In this document: piece after piece, positions 1 through 7,250 of the stretch
How the letters are laid out: each line of letters opens with the position of its first letter
How positions within the stretch are numbered: position 1 is the first letter of the stretch
From: Chersky-822 sp035509195
GTDB taxonomy: Bacteria; Actinomycetota; Actinomycetes; Streptosporangiales; Streptosporangiaceae
Reading direction: 5' to 3'
NCBI GenBank assembly: GCA_035509195.1
Contig: DATJLT010000070.1
Location: 1-15,919 of the forward strand
Length of the DNA stretch: 15,919 bases
Notes under the pieces: generated by a model
What the model was told of the DNA's origin: nothing
Database searches by the model: none
What the model saw: the letters and a program-made list of their open reading frames with translations, nothing else
Position numbers and translations under genes: made by a program

Positions 1-801
1 GGCGACCGGTTCATGGCAGGCAGGCATCCGCTCGCCGACCTGGCGCCGCGCGACGTTGTCGCCAAGGCGATCATGAACGTGATGATGGCGACGGGCAGCG
101 ATCACGTGTACCTGGACGGCCGCCACCTGGGCGCCGATACGTGGAAGCACAGGTTCCCGACCATTCTCGCAAATCTGCGCGAGCACGGCATTGACCCGCT
201 CACCGAGCCGATTCCCGTCGTGCCAGCCGCGCACTACGCAAGCGGCGGCGTCAAGACCGACCTCCGCGGCCGCACCAGTATCGCGGGCCTCTACGCCTGC
301 GGCGAGACGGCGTGCACGGGCGTACACGGCGCTAACCGGCTCGCCTCGAACTCGCTGCTAGAAGGACTGGTTTTCGCCGAGCGCATCGCCGGGGATCTCG
401 CCAGCGACTTCCCCGTACCCGCGGTGCCCGTCGCCGATGACCGGGTAGCTGGCTTGCTCGATCCGGCGGCCGCCGTTGAGATCCAGCAACTGATGACCGA
501 CAGGGCCGGAGTGCTCAGGTCGGGCCCGGGTCTTCAGATGGCGGCAGAAGAACTGCGAAAGATCGGGGATCAGCCAAGTAACCGTCCTGAAGTCTCCGCC
601 TGGGAGGCGACCAACCTTCACCTGCTCGCGACCGCGCTCGTGGCATCGGCCGCCACCCGCGAGGAAACGCGCGGCAGTCACTGGCGTGAGGATCGCCCGG
701 ACTCATCCGATGACTGGCTCGGGCACCTGATCGTTACTCTGGGTGAGGAGCTGACCGTGAAGTACGTCCCCGATGAGCATGCGAGGAAGGGACTTAAGTG
801 A
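1..801 (+). CDS. nadB: L-aspartate oxidase, C-terminal part (5' end outside window)
   Basis: The flavoprotein oxidises L-aspartate to iminoaspartate, the first step of de novo NAD synthesis. The frame is open from base 1, so the gene begins upstream and 266 C-terminal residues are visible. The first visible residues (GDRFM, then LAPRDVVAKAI) match the region before the substrate-capping domain. The hallmark AHYASGGVKTDLRG follows, then YACGETACTGVHGANRLASN with SLLEGLVF, which in the fumarate reductase/aspartate oxidase family contacts FAD and the substrate carboxylates. A C-terminal helical region ends in an ETRGSHWREDRP motif typical of NadB. The stop overlaps the GTG start of nadC (GTGA), which implies translational coupling. 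The missing N-terminus would hold the FAD Rossmann fold. Identity is very secure. Confidence 0.96.
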   Translation, partial: GDRFMAGRHPLADLAPRDVVAKAIMNVMMATGSDHVYLDGRHLGADTWKHRFPTILANLREHGIDPLTEPIPVVPAAHYASGGVKTDLRGRTSIAGLYACGETACTGVHGANRLASNSLLEGLVFAERIAGDLASDFPVPAVPVADDRVAGLLDPAAAVEIQQLMTDRAGVLRSGPGLQMAAEELRKIGDQPSNRPEVSAWEATNLHLLATALVASAATREETRGSHWREDRPDSSDDWLGHLIVTLGEELTVKYVPDEHARKGLK

Positions 802-1688
802 CCCTGCCAGGCGAGGTCAAGCACAAGCTGTCGGCGCTTGGGCTCGATCCGGAGGACGTGTCCATTCTCATCGCGACCGCGCTCGGCGAGGATCTCAGAG
901 ACGGGCCAGACGTCACTACCGCGGCGACGATCCCCTCGGAAGCCGCGGGAACGGCCGACGTGGTCGCCCGCGCTCAGGGGGTGATCGCTGGCCTGGTTGT
1001 TGCCGAGGCCGTCTTCCGTACCGTCGCCTGGCCGGCTGGCGTGACGGTACGCCGCAGGGTCAGCGACGGGGACCGGGTGAGCGCAGGAACGACGCTAATG
1101 ACCATCCAGGGCCCGCTACAGGCCATCCTGACGGCTGAACGAACGGCCCTCAATCTTCTGACTCATTTGTCTGGTGTAGCCACGCTCACTCGGCTGTGGG
1201 CGGACGCGATGGCCGGGACCAAGGCCAGGGTCAGGGACACACGCAAGACCATGCCAGGGCTGAGGATGCTCGAGAAGTACGCGGTCAGGTGCGGTGGCGG
1301 CGTCAATCACCGGATGTCGCTGGCCGACGCGGCGCTGATCAAGGACAACCACGTCGCGGCGGCCGGCTCGGTTACAGCGGCCTACGAGGCGGTGCGGAAA
1401 CTGGCACCTGACCTGCCCGTGGAAGTCGAGTGCGACACGCTTGACCAGGTCGCCGAGGCCGTCGACGCCGGAGCGGGACTGATCCTGCTCGACAACTTCG
1501 AGGTGCCGCAGATGCGCGAGGCGGTCAGGCTGGCCGGGGGCCGGGCGCTGCTTGAGGCCAGCGGCGGCCTGCGCCTTTCCAGTGCGGCCGAGGTCGCGGG
1601 CACCGGCGTCGACTACCTCGCGGTCGGTGCGCTGACGCATTCGGCGCCCGCGCTCGACATAGGGCTTGACCTCGTCTCCGCTCGCTAG
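798..1688 (+). CDS. nadC: Nicotinate-nucleotide pyrophosphorylase (quinolinate phosphoribosyltransferase, carboxylating)
   Basis: This enzyme converts quinolinate and PRPP to nicotinate mononucleotide, CO2 and PPi, the step after NadB and NadA in NAD synthesis. The protein is 296 aa, a normal family length. An N-terminal open-faced sandwich domain (about 1-115) precedes the barrel. Family motifs are DTRKTMPGLR (147-156), KYAVRCGGGVNHR (160-172), IKDNH (181-185), VEVECDT (208-214), LLDNFE (230-235) and LEASGG (252-257). Together these supply the Arg, Lys and His residues that bind quinolinate and the acidic residues that bind Mg-PRPP. The GTG start overlaps the nadB stop by 4 bases, and a start there gives the expected N-terminus. 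coaX follows after 12 bases in the same direction, so nadB-nadC-coaX are probably one operon. Confidence 0.97.
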   Translation: MTLPGEVKHKLSALGLDPEDVSILIATALGEDLRDGPDVTTAATIPSEAAGTADVVARAQGVIAGLVVAEAVFRTVAWPAGVTVRRRVSDGDRVSAGTTLMTIQGPLQAILTAERTALNLLTHLSGVATLTRLWADAMAGTKARVRDTRKTMPGLRMLEKYAVRCGGGVNHRMSLADAALIKDNHVAAAGSVTAAYEAVRKLAPDLPVEVECDTLDQVAEAVDAGAGLILLDNFEVPQMREAVRLAGGRALLEASGGLRLSSAAEVAGTGVDYLAVGALTHSAPALDIGLDLVSAR

Positions 1689-1700
1689 GACCGGTGCCCC

Positions 1701-2489
1701 ATGCTGCTCGCCATTGACGTAGGCAACACGAACACGGTGCTTTGCGTGTTCGACGGAGACAAGGTCGTTGAGCACTGGCGCACCGCGACCGACCCGGTGC
1801 GCACCGCGGACGAGCTGGCGGTAACGCTGCACGGCCTGCTGGCGCAGAGCCAGCTACTGGCCAGGCAGCCACTCGAAGGGATCGTGCTGTGCTCGACCGT
1901 TCCCTCAGTGCTGCACGAGATGAGGGAGATGCTCGGCCGGTATTACGGCGGCCTGACCACCCTGATCGTCGAGCCTGGCGTGAAGACCGGCGTGTCGATC
2001 AGGACAGACAATCCCAAGGAGGTCGGTACCGACCGGATCATGAACGCCGTGGCTGCCGTCCACCTGTACGGAGGGCCGGCGATCGTGGTTGACTTCGGCA
2101 CCTCGACCAACTTCGACGCGGTCAGCAGCCGTGGTGAGTTCGTGGGCGGGGCGCTGGCGCCAGGCATCGAGATCTCAGTGGACGCGTTGTCGCGGCGGGC
2201 GGCCCAGCTTCTCAAGGTGGAACTAACCCGTCCGAATCGGGTAGTAGGTAAGAATACCGTCGAATCCCTGCAATCAGGCATCATTTTTGGTTTCGCCGGG
2301 CAGGTAGAAGGAATAACCAGGCGGATGGCCGCCGAACTCGCGCCAGGAGATCCCGAGTCTGTCTCGATCATCGCAACCGGTGGCCTCGCGCCGTTGGTCA
2401 TCAAGGAAGTACCGATCATTCAGGCCTATGAGCCCTGGCTGACCCCGATCGGCCTTCGCCTGGTCTACGAACGCAACCAGGCAGGCTAA
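1701..2489 (+). CDS. coaX: Type III pantothenate kinase
   Basis: CoaX phosphorylates pantothenate, the first step of coenzyme A synthesis. It belongs to the ASKHA fold and is unrelated to CoaA. The protein is 262 aa, typical for the family. The N-terminal phosphate-binding loop DVGNTNT (6-12) is followed by GTDR (109-112), with Asp111 the likely catalytic base. DFGTSTNFD (131-139) is the second phosphate-binding motif; many homologues read DFGTATTFD, so the Ser and Asn are a mild variant also known in actinobacteria. GGALAPG (149-155) completes the active site. The ATG lies 12 bases past the nadC stop, in the same transcription unit. Family members need a monovalent cation and are not feedback-inhibited by CoA. 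Confidence 0.96.
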   Translation: MLLAIDVGNTNTVLCVFDGDKVVEHWRTATDPVRTADELAVTLHGLLAQSQLLARQPLEGIVLCSTVPSVLHEMREMLGRYYGGLTTLIVEPGVKTGVSIRTDNPKEVGTDRIMNAVAAVHLYGGPAIVVDFGTSTNFDAVSSRGEFVGGALAPGIEISVDALSRRAAQLLKVELTRPNRVVGKNTVESLQSGIIFGFAGQVEGITRRMAAELAPGDPESVSIIATGGLAPLVIKEVPIIQAYEPWLTPIGLRLVYERNQAG

Positions 2490-2531
2490 CTCATTCGCCG
2501 GGGCATCTGAGTTCCCGGTAGCCTCTGGCAG

Positions 2532-4013
2532 GTGAATGAGGAAGAGGTATCCGAGCAGGAACGGGTCAGGCTGGGCAAGCTCGAGCGGCTCAGGTCAGAG
2601 GGCATTGACCCGTATCCGGTGGGTTATCCGCGTACCGACACGATCGCCGGGGTGCGGACGAGGTTTCCCGACCTGGTGCCCGATACGGCGACCGGCGAGC
2701 GAGTCGGCATCACTGGCCGGGTCATGCTGTACAGGACGGGCGGCAAGCTCTGCTTCGCGACGATCAAGGACGGTACCGGCGAACTCCAGGTCATGATCTC
2801 CCTGGATCGCACCGGCCAGGACGGTCTCGCCGCGTGGAAAGCCAACGTGGACCTAGGTGACCAGGTCGGGGTAACCGGCGAGGTCATCACGTCGCGCAGC
2901 GGCGAACTCTCGGTGCTTGCCGACTCATTCGCGATCACGGCCAAGTCGCTGCGTCCCTTGCCTGATAAGCACGCCGGGCTGACCGACCCGCAGGCGCGGG
3001 TGCGAATGCGGTACGTGGACCTGATCGTCAATCCTGAGGCCAGGCAGTTCGCCGAGTTGCGGGCGGCCGTGACCAGGGCGATACGGGAGGAACTGCACAG
3101 TCAGGGCTTCATCGAGGCGGAGACGCCGGTACTGCAGACGCTGTACGGCGGTGCGAACGCCCGCCCGTTCGCGACCCGCATCAACGCCTACGACATGCCG
3201 ATGTACCTGCGCATCTCGCTTGAGCTCTACCTCAAGCGACTCCTCGTAGGCGGCATCGAGAAAGTCTACGAACTTGGCCGCAACTTTCGTAACGAGGGCG
3301 CCGACGCGACCCACAATCCCGAGTTCACGATGCTCGAGGCTTACGAAGCCTACGGCGACTACGGGACGATAGCCAAGCTGACTCGCGACATGATCCTCAG
3401 GGCCGCGCGTGACGCCACGGGTGGCACGGTGCTGCGCAGAAAGGACGGCGCAGAGCACGACATCGGCGGAGAGTGGCCGTGGGTCAGCGTCCACGACGCT
3501 GTTTCTTCATCGCTCGGCGAGGAAGTCACTCCCGATACCGGGGTCGATCAGCTACGCAAGCTGGCCGGACAGGCCAACGTCCCGGTCCAGCCGTCCTGGA
3601 ACGCCGGACAGGTAGTGCTCGAGCTTTACGAGCACCTGGTCGAGGCACGGACCGTGGAACCCACTTTCTACCACGACTTCCCTGTCGAGGTATCTCCGCT
3701 GACCCGAGCTCACCGTACCGTGCCTGGTGTCGCCGAACGCTGGGACCTGGCCGCGTTCGGTGCCGAGATCGGCACAGGCTATTCAGAGCTCGTCGATCCG
3801 ATCGAGCAGCGCGCGAGGCTGACCGCGCAGTCATTGCTTGCCGCGGGCGGTGATCAGGAAGCGATGCAACTCGATGAGGACTTCCTGCGCGCGCTGGAGT
3901 ACGGCATGCCGCCGAGCGGCGGAATGGGCATGGGGATAGACCGGGTGCTTATCATGCTGACCGGAGCGTCGATCAGGGACACCATCCTCTTCCCGATCGT
4001 CCGGCCGGTTTGA
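2532..4013 (+). CDS. lysS: Lysine--tRNA ligase, class II
   Basis: LysS charges tRNA-Lys with lysine using ATP. The protein is 493 aa. An N-terminal OB-fold anticodon-binding domain spans about 57-140, with GKLCFATIKDGTG at 71-83. The class II catalytic core follows. Motif 2 is VYELGRNFRNEG (245-256) with HNPEFTMLE (261-269), and motif 3 is GMGMGIDRVLIMLTG (464-478) with an IRDTILFP tail typical of LysRS. I chose the GTG start because it yields the usual short acidic extension (MNEEEVSEQER). No strong Shine-Dalgarno sequence is visible upstream. It lies 42 bases after coaX and is probably co-transcribed. A strong hairpin follows the stop. In many actinobacteria lsr2 and clpC come next directly; here about 2.6 kb intervenes. 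Confidence 0.97.
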   Translation: MNEEEVSEQERVRLGKLERLRSEGIDPYPVGYPRTDTIAGVRTRFPDLVPDTATGERVGITGRVMLYRTGGKLCFATIKDGTGELQVMISLDRTGQDGLAAWKANVDLGDQVGVTGEVITSRSGELSVLADSFAITAKSLRPLPDKHAGLTDPQARVRMRYVDLIVNPEARQFAELRAAVTRAIREELHSQGFIEAETPVLQTLYGGANARPFATRINAYDMPMYLRISLELYLKRLLVGGIEKVYELGRNFRNEGADATHNPEFTMLEAYEAYGDYGTIAKLTRDMILRAARDATGGTVLRRKDGAEHDIGGEWPWVSVHDAVSSSLGEEVTPDTGVDQLRKLAGQANVPVQPSWNAGQVVLELYEHLVEARTVEPTFYHDFPVEVSPLTRAHRTVPGVAERWDLAAFGAEIGTGYSELVDPIEQRARLTAQSLLAAGGDQEAMQLDEDFLRALEYGMPPSGGMGMGIDRVLIMLTGASIRDTILFPIVRPV

Positions 4014-4031
4014 GCAAGCGGCCTGAGTATG

Positions 4032-4071
4032 CGCTGAGGGGCCGCAGAATCGCTTCTGCGGCCCCTCAGCG
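4032..4071. terminator. Bidirectional terminator hairpin between lysS and the NlpC/P60 gene
   Basis: A perfect 18-bp inverted repeat (4032-4049 and 4054-4071) with a TCGC loop lies between the convergent stops of lysS (4013) and the NlpC/P60 gene (4083). There is no T-run, which is common for actinobacterial terminators. Its symmetry and placement suit termination in both directions. Confidence 0.85.
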
Positions 4072-4082
4072 GCTTAGGCGGG

Positions 4083-5141
4083 TCAGACGATCCTGACGGC
4101 TCCGACGTACGCGCTCCAGAAGACTGGCTGGACCTGAACGGGCTCGCCGAACGTTGGCGCATCCACCATCAGGCCGTTGCCGACGTACATTCCGACGTGA
4201 CCGATGTCAGGGAAGAAGAAGACCAGGTCGCCAGGCTCAAGCTGCGAGCGCGAGATGTGCTCGCCCTCGTTCCACTGGTCGCCGGTGTAGTGAAGCAGGC
4301 TGATGCCCACGTGGGCATAGGCCCACATGACCAGGCCGGAGCAGTCGAAGGCATTCGGGCCCGCGGCTCCCCAGACGTAAGGATCACCGACTCTGGTCAG
4401 CGCCCAGTTCAGGGCCTGCACGCCGATCGAGTTGCCAGGGATGTGCGTCGGGTAGCGCCCGGTCTGCTGGTAGACCTGGAAGGCCCTGGCGTAGACCTTG
4501 CTGTTCAGCACGTCTTCCTTTGCCTGGATCTTGGCTACCTCGCCCTTCATGGCCACCGAGAGCTTCGTCGCCTGCTTCGCTTCCTCCACCGCGAGCGTTT
4601 TCTCGCGCACAGCGGCCGCGTTGGCTGACGCAACGAGGCTCATTTCCGTGCCGTTCTGCTGCTGGAGCTCGCTGAGGATCGAGGCGCGGTCGAGCATCGC
4701 CTGCGGGTTGCTGCTCTCGAGAAGCTGGAGCGTCGGATCGATGCCGCCTGCCATGTAGCCGGCCGCGGCGATTCCGGCCACTGACATCTGGTCAGTGGCG
4801 AGCAGCCGCTTGTCTCTTTCCTCGCCGAGCCGCGCGAGCTTTAGCTGCGCCTTGGCGGCCTGGTACTGGATCCGCAGCGCGTCGTACCGCTGGCTGAGGT
4901 CGTCAACCTCATTGGAGAGCTTGTTGGCCCGTGCGACCAGCTCCTTGAAGGTCGGCGACGAGCCAACCTGAGCCGCACCCGCCGATGAGCTTGGGATCAA
5001 GAGGCCGATGGTCGCGGCCAGGCTCAGCGATGTAACGAGGCTGCCGGCGGTAACGAGCGACCTGAGCCGCTGGTCAAGCCTGCCTCGGCGGGATCTCGAG
5101 CGGGCGGATCTGGAGTGCCTACCATCAGGCGAGCGCCCCAC
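4083..5141 (-). CDS. Secreted NlpC/P60 (C40) peptidoglycan endopeptidase with N-terminal coiled coil
   Basis: This is a predicted exported cell-wall hydrolase of 352 aa that should cleave D-Glu-meso-diaminopimelate bonds in stem peptides, like the RipA/P60 group. A long Arg-rich n-region (1-29) and a hydrophobic core (about 30-50) ending near AGA form a signal peptide. Residues about 65-220 are rich in Ala, Lys, Glu and Gln with heptad character, fitting the coiled-coil regulatory helices of RipA-type enzymes. The catalytic domain is about 238-352, with Cys267 in DCSGL and His315 in IGHVGMYVGNG. The usual third polar residue is Asp327 (MVDAP) where many members have His; RipA uses an acidic residue. 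The GTG start is supported by AAAGGAG eight bases upstream. It runs opposite to its neighbours and interrupts the usual lysS-lsr2 adjacency. The specific subfamily is not determined. Confidence 0.93.
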   Translation of the reverse strand: MGRSPDGRHSRSARSRSRRGRLDQRLRSLVTAGSLVTSLSLAATIGLLIPSSSAGAAQVGSSPTFKELVARANKLSNEVDDLSQRYDALRIQYQAAKAQLKLARLGEERDKRLLATDQMSVAGIAAAGYMAGGIDPTLQLLESSNPQAMLDRASILSELQQQNGTEMSLVASANAAAVREKTLAVEEAKQATKLSVAMKGEVAKIQAKEDVLNSKVYARAFQVYQQTGRYPTHIPGNSIGVQALNWALTRVGDPYVWGAAGPNAFDCSGLVMWAYAHVGISLLHYTGDQWNEGEHISRSQLEPGDLVFFFPDIGHVGMYVGNGLMVDAPTFGEPVQVQPVFWSAYVGAVRIV

Positions 5142-5245
5142 GTTCGCGCTCCTTTCTATTGCCGTCGTCAGCCTGTGCGGCGGTCGCCGGCGGGAACGAG
5201 GTAACAGCGTTGGAGATTAACCCACGGAAGAACATCGCGCACAGC

Positions 5246-5300
5246 TGATCTGAAAAGTTCCTTCTGCGGCCTCTGAGATCACGGCTAGGATCGGCCGTGA
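5246..5300 (-). promoter_or_regulatory. Overlapping hairpins in the probable leader of the NlpC/P60 gene
   Basis: Two inverted repeats share bases. TGATCT/AGATCA pairs 5246-5251 with 5276-5281, and TCACGGC/GCCGTGA pairs 5279-5285 with 5294-5300. Both arms use 5279-5281, so the hairpins cannot form completely at the same time. They lie 105-160 bases upstream of the GTG at 5141. An attenuator or RNA switch is possible. I could not match it to a known class, and the transcription start is unknown. Confidence 0.25.
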
Positions 5301-5551
5301 GTTTGCCGGCCAGATCACGAGGTCCATGGTGCTCGGCTGCTGGGGAGCTGACAGTATTTTCGGAGTTTCCGCAGGTCAGGGCGCGTGTCAACGGCCGTCC
5401 TTTGACTCTGTGATCTGCCCGTGATGTGTCGGCTTAGCGACCCCGGCTCATCGAATAGCCTTGAGTGACGGGTTAGTGACCCGCTGTGCGGGCGAAGCGC
5501 CAACTGCGTGGTTTCTCTATCACAGGTATCAGCGCGACGCAGGAGGATTGC

Positions 5552-5740
5552 GTGCCGAGAGTTTGGCCTTGTCCAAGTAACGGGCTCGTCAGAAGTCCGG
5601 TACGTGCCTACTCGGGTATTACGGTGTTCGGCCAGGCCGTAAAGCGCCGCTGCCGAGCGGCCCTCATCGTTCGGGAGCGCAATACGAAACATGACGTGTC
5701 GTTAATCAAAGGCTCCCAATGGTCATCAGAGAGCCGCTAG
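5552..5740 (+). CDS. Marginal small ORF (62 aa) with a canonical ribosome binding site
   Basis: A GTG at 5552 is preceded by AGGAGG (5541-5546) with a 5-base spacer, the best Shine-Dalgarno match in the gene-poor stretch. The frame gives a basic, Arg/Ser-rich 62-residue peptide starting MPRVWPCPSNG, with no membrane segment and no recognised motif. Third-position G/C is clearly lower than in the neighbouring genes, by hand count about three fifths, which argues against an old conserved gene. It may be a chance frame, a recently acquired small protein or a leader. I do not assign a function. Confidence 0.2.
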   Translation: MPRVWPCPSNGLVRSPVRAYSGITVFGQAVKRRCRAALIVRERNTKHDVSLIKGSQWSSESR

Positions 5741-6296
5741 ATCGATTCTACTTAGCGTCGGCGCGCGTCATGAGACCAGTGGTCGGATGACCGAGCAATC
5801 ACCGACGAACCGCCTTCGCATGAACGGCAGCGACCGTTTGGGCTACGGCGGGAGCGCGTACCGCACTTGACGGTGCGCGGGAGTCCGCTATCAACTGACG
5901 AATGCGCTGGCCGATCAGGCCGGTTAGCAGACATCGCCTCTCGTTTCACCTTTGAGGTGGTCAACGGCGGCGGCCGGCCTGCCTCCAGGAGCGGCATTCC
6001 GTGCTGATCAGGTACTTTGGGTTCCTGGCCTGACAGTATCGAAATTCGGCTGGCCGAGCTGAGCCTGCTGGTCCTTACTTCACGTAGGCTGACAACTGCC
6101 TGGATGCCGGCCTAACTCCAGTTAGCCGCGGCTGGTCACGAGATACCAGGGCGCCGTAGTTGGCGCTAGCACTGGCCGCGTTCGGCAGGACCTACAGATC
6201 CGCTGGTCAGGACCGGTTGGCCGGAGCAGCAGACCTGGTTTGGCTGAAGATGAGGAGAAGTCCTTGCGCTTCAACGCGGTATGGGAGGCGAGCGGC

Positions 6297-6509
6297 GTGC
6301 TGGCGGATCTGAGCGTATTGACGCCGCCGTTTCTGGTGTGCGTGGCCTTCTTGACCGCTGTGGCCGCTTTCCTGCGTCATGAGATGCGCTCTGCCAAGAA
6401 GCATGACGTTGACCAAACCGGCCAAGTCGGTGAACCCAGTGACACTGAGCAGGCTCAGGATCAGGGTTCAGGTACCGCTACGCGAAACCCAGCCGATTAC
6501 GCAGAGTAG
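6297..6509 (+). CDS. Small single-pass membrane protein of unknown function
   Basis: A predicted 70-aa protein begins MLADLSVLTPPFLVCVAF. One hydrophobic helix (about residues 6-25) is followed by a basic stop-transfer stretch (LRHEMRSAKKH) and an acidic, Gln/Ser-rich soluble tail. This suggests an N-terminal anchor with a short cytoplasmic tail. I chose GTG 6297 because GGGAGG lies eight bases before it. TTG 6264 (preceded by GAGGAG) and TTG 6240 are in-frame alternatives that would add 11 or 19 residues. It lies upstream of lsr2 on the same strand, with 156 bases between them and a separate likely promoter for lsr2. I recognise no named family. Confidence that it is coding is moderate and rests on the helix, the charge pattern and the ribosome site. 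Confidence 0.6.
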   Translation: MLADLSVLTPPFLVCVAFLTAVAAFLRHEMRSAKKHDVDQTGQVGEPSDTEQAQDQGSGTATRNPADYAE

Positions 6510-6537
6510 CCTGCGCTCTTTCCAGCCTCTCCATGCA

Positions 6538-6567
6538 ACTTGTTGCACTGAGACTTGTTGCACTGAG
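6538..6567. repeat. Two perfect tandem copies of a 15-bp unit upstream of lsr2
   Basis: ACTTGTTGCACTGAG occurs twice in direct succession (6538-6552 and 6553-6567). The first copy also forms an inverted repeat TGCAAC-TT-GTTGCA at 6534-6547. It lies just upstream of the probable lsr2 promoter, so an operator with two sites is possible; a slippage duplication is the simpler explanation. Confidence 0.85.
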
Positions 6568-6593
6568 AGAGACCACGATTAGACTAGTGCGAA

Positions 6594-6623
6594 TTGTCAA
6601 CCGCAGGGTTGCTAGGATAGGTT
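6594..6623 (+). promoter_or_regulatory. Candidate housekeeping promoter of lsr2
   Basis: TTGTCA (6594-6599) and TAGGTT (6618-6623) are separated by 18 bases, a fair match to the major actinobacterial sigma factor consensus. The surrounding DNA is unusually A/T-rich for this window. TAGGAT at 6613 is an alternative -10, but its spacing is too short. A start near 6630 would leave a leader of about 35 bases. Confidence 0.4.
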
Positions 6624-6665
6624 AAGCTACTTAAATAGCCAGGGTAAGAGAAAGGGTTAACCGGC

Positions 6666-6998
6666 ATGGCGCAGAAGACTGTCGTGACTGTCGTGTGCGA
6701 TCTACCGCACGACGGCGAGATCGAAGGCACAGAGTCAGTTTCGTTCGGCTTTGATGGCAACGCGTACGAGATCGATCTCTGCGAGACACACAGTAAGGAA
6801 CTCCGTGAGAGGGTCGGCGCATTCGCCGATCACGCTCGCCGCGTAACTGGAGGTGCCCGTCGTCGTAAGGCGCGTACAGGTCCAGGGCGTGAGCGCAGTT
6901 CTGAGATAAGGGACTGGGCAAGGCAGCACGGGCACAAAGTAAGCGAGCGCGGACGGATTCCCGCCGCTATCATCGCCGAGTACGAAGCAGCGCACTAG
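6666..6998 (+). CDS. lsr2: Lsr2-family nucleoid-associated protein (xenogeneic silencer)
   Basis: Lsr2 is the actinobacterial analogue of H-NS: it bridges A/T-rich DNA and silences foreign genes. The protein is 110 aa, the usual length. The N-terminal dimerisation domain (about 1-60) keeps the VSFGFDGNAYEIDL strand pattern. A basic linker (about 61-77) leads to the DNA-binding domain, EIRDWARQHGHKVSERGRIP, with the minor-groove RGR hook at 95-97. It departs from canonical Lsr2 near the N-terminus: it reads VCDLPHDGEIEGTESV where family members typically have an Asp-rich VDDLDGG, and it has Cys11 and Cys39. It may therefore be a paralogous type, although it lies directly before clpC like canonical lsr2. 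The ATG follows AAAGGG (6651-6656) by nine bases. Confidence 0.9.
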   Translation: MAQKTVVTVVCDLPHDGEIEGTESVSFGFDGNAYEIDLCETHSKELRERVGAFADHARRVTGGARRRKARTGPGRERSSEIRDWARQHGHKVSERGRIPAAIIAEYEAAH

Positions 6999-7009
6999 CG
7001 CCGCCAGCG

Positions 7010-7027
7010 CCGAGGACTACTCCTCGG
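7010..7027 (+). terminator. Hairpin just after lsr2
   Basis: CCGAGGA (7010-7016) and TCCTCGG (7021-7027) form a 7-bp stem with a CTAC loop, 12 bases after the lsr2 stop. There is no T-run. The position suggests a terminator that separates lsr2 from clpC. Confidence 0.5.
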
Positions 7028-7113
7028 ACACCCGCAGCAGGGATCTTGGCCAAGGCCCCGATCCCCGGCCGTACAGGTCTGCGGAGCGACTCCCAGGCCG
7101 CCGTAGTTAGATA

Positions 7114-7131
7114 TCTGGGGGTGACCCCAGA
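7114..7131. repeat. Short inverted repeat upstream of clpC
   Basis: TCTGGGG (7114-7120) and CCCCAGA (7125-7131) form a 7-bp stem with a GTGA tetraloop (GNRA type). It could be part of the lsr2 termination region or of an upstream clpC leader. Confidence 0.6.
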
Positions 7132-7195
7132 CCCCCCGCAAGTGGCTTCCCCGCCAAGCCGCATCGGGGTCCGGCTGCAGATGCCGGTCCGCGAA

Positions 7196-7245
7196 GCGGC
7201 TGACGGCATACTATATCCCTACATAAGGGGTGTGCCGTCAGCCGC
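7196..7245. promoter_or_regulatory. Large 13-bp inverted repeat upstream of the clpC promoter
   Basis: GCGGCTGACGGCA (7196-7208) is exactly complementary to 7233-7245, across a 24-base A/T-richer loop. Within the loop CCCT (7217-7220) can pair with AGGG (7226-7229), which would extend the structure. It ends five bases before the ClgR-like site. It may terminate upstream transcription or act as an operator. It matches neither CIRCE (HrcA) nor HAIR (HspR). Confidence 0.7.
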
Positions 7246-7250
7246 GATGC

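Larger units (their letters stand above)
5142..6296. other. Gene-poor region of about 1.15 kb between the NlpC/P60 gene and the small membrane-protein gene
   Basis: No convincing gene is present. Possible reading frames have weak codon bias and no recognisable motifs. The stretch looks visibly less GC-rich than the flanking genes. It includes the leader of the minus-strand NlpC/P60 gene (5142 to about 5460), competing short stems at 5469-5483 and 5480-5492, a marginal short frame with a good ribosome site at 5541, and a 14-base palindromic site CTAACTCCAGTTAG at 6112-6125. No tRNA, transposase or integrase remnant was seen. Confidence 0.6.

Noticed and set aside
5142..5460. c-di-AMP (ydaO-type) riboswitch upstream of the NlpC/P60 gene
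   Set aside because: The minus strand has a CCGAA...GTCAGCT fragment but not the GGGGUGAAUC and GAGCGGGGGACCC core segments in order, so the class cannot be called.
5752..5997. 81-codon minus-strand frame in the gene-poor region
   Set aside because: No ribosome site before the ATG, Arg/Ser-rich composition typical of a random frame in G/C-rich DNA, and no recognisable motif.
7196..7245. CIRCE or HAIR heat-shock operator before clpC
   Set aside because: The arms do not match TTAGCACTC-N9-GAGTGCTAA or CTTGAGT-N7-ACTCAAG.
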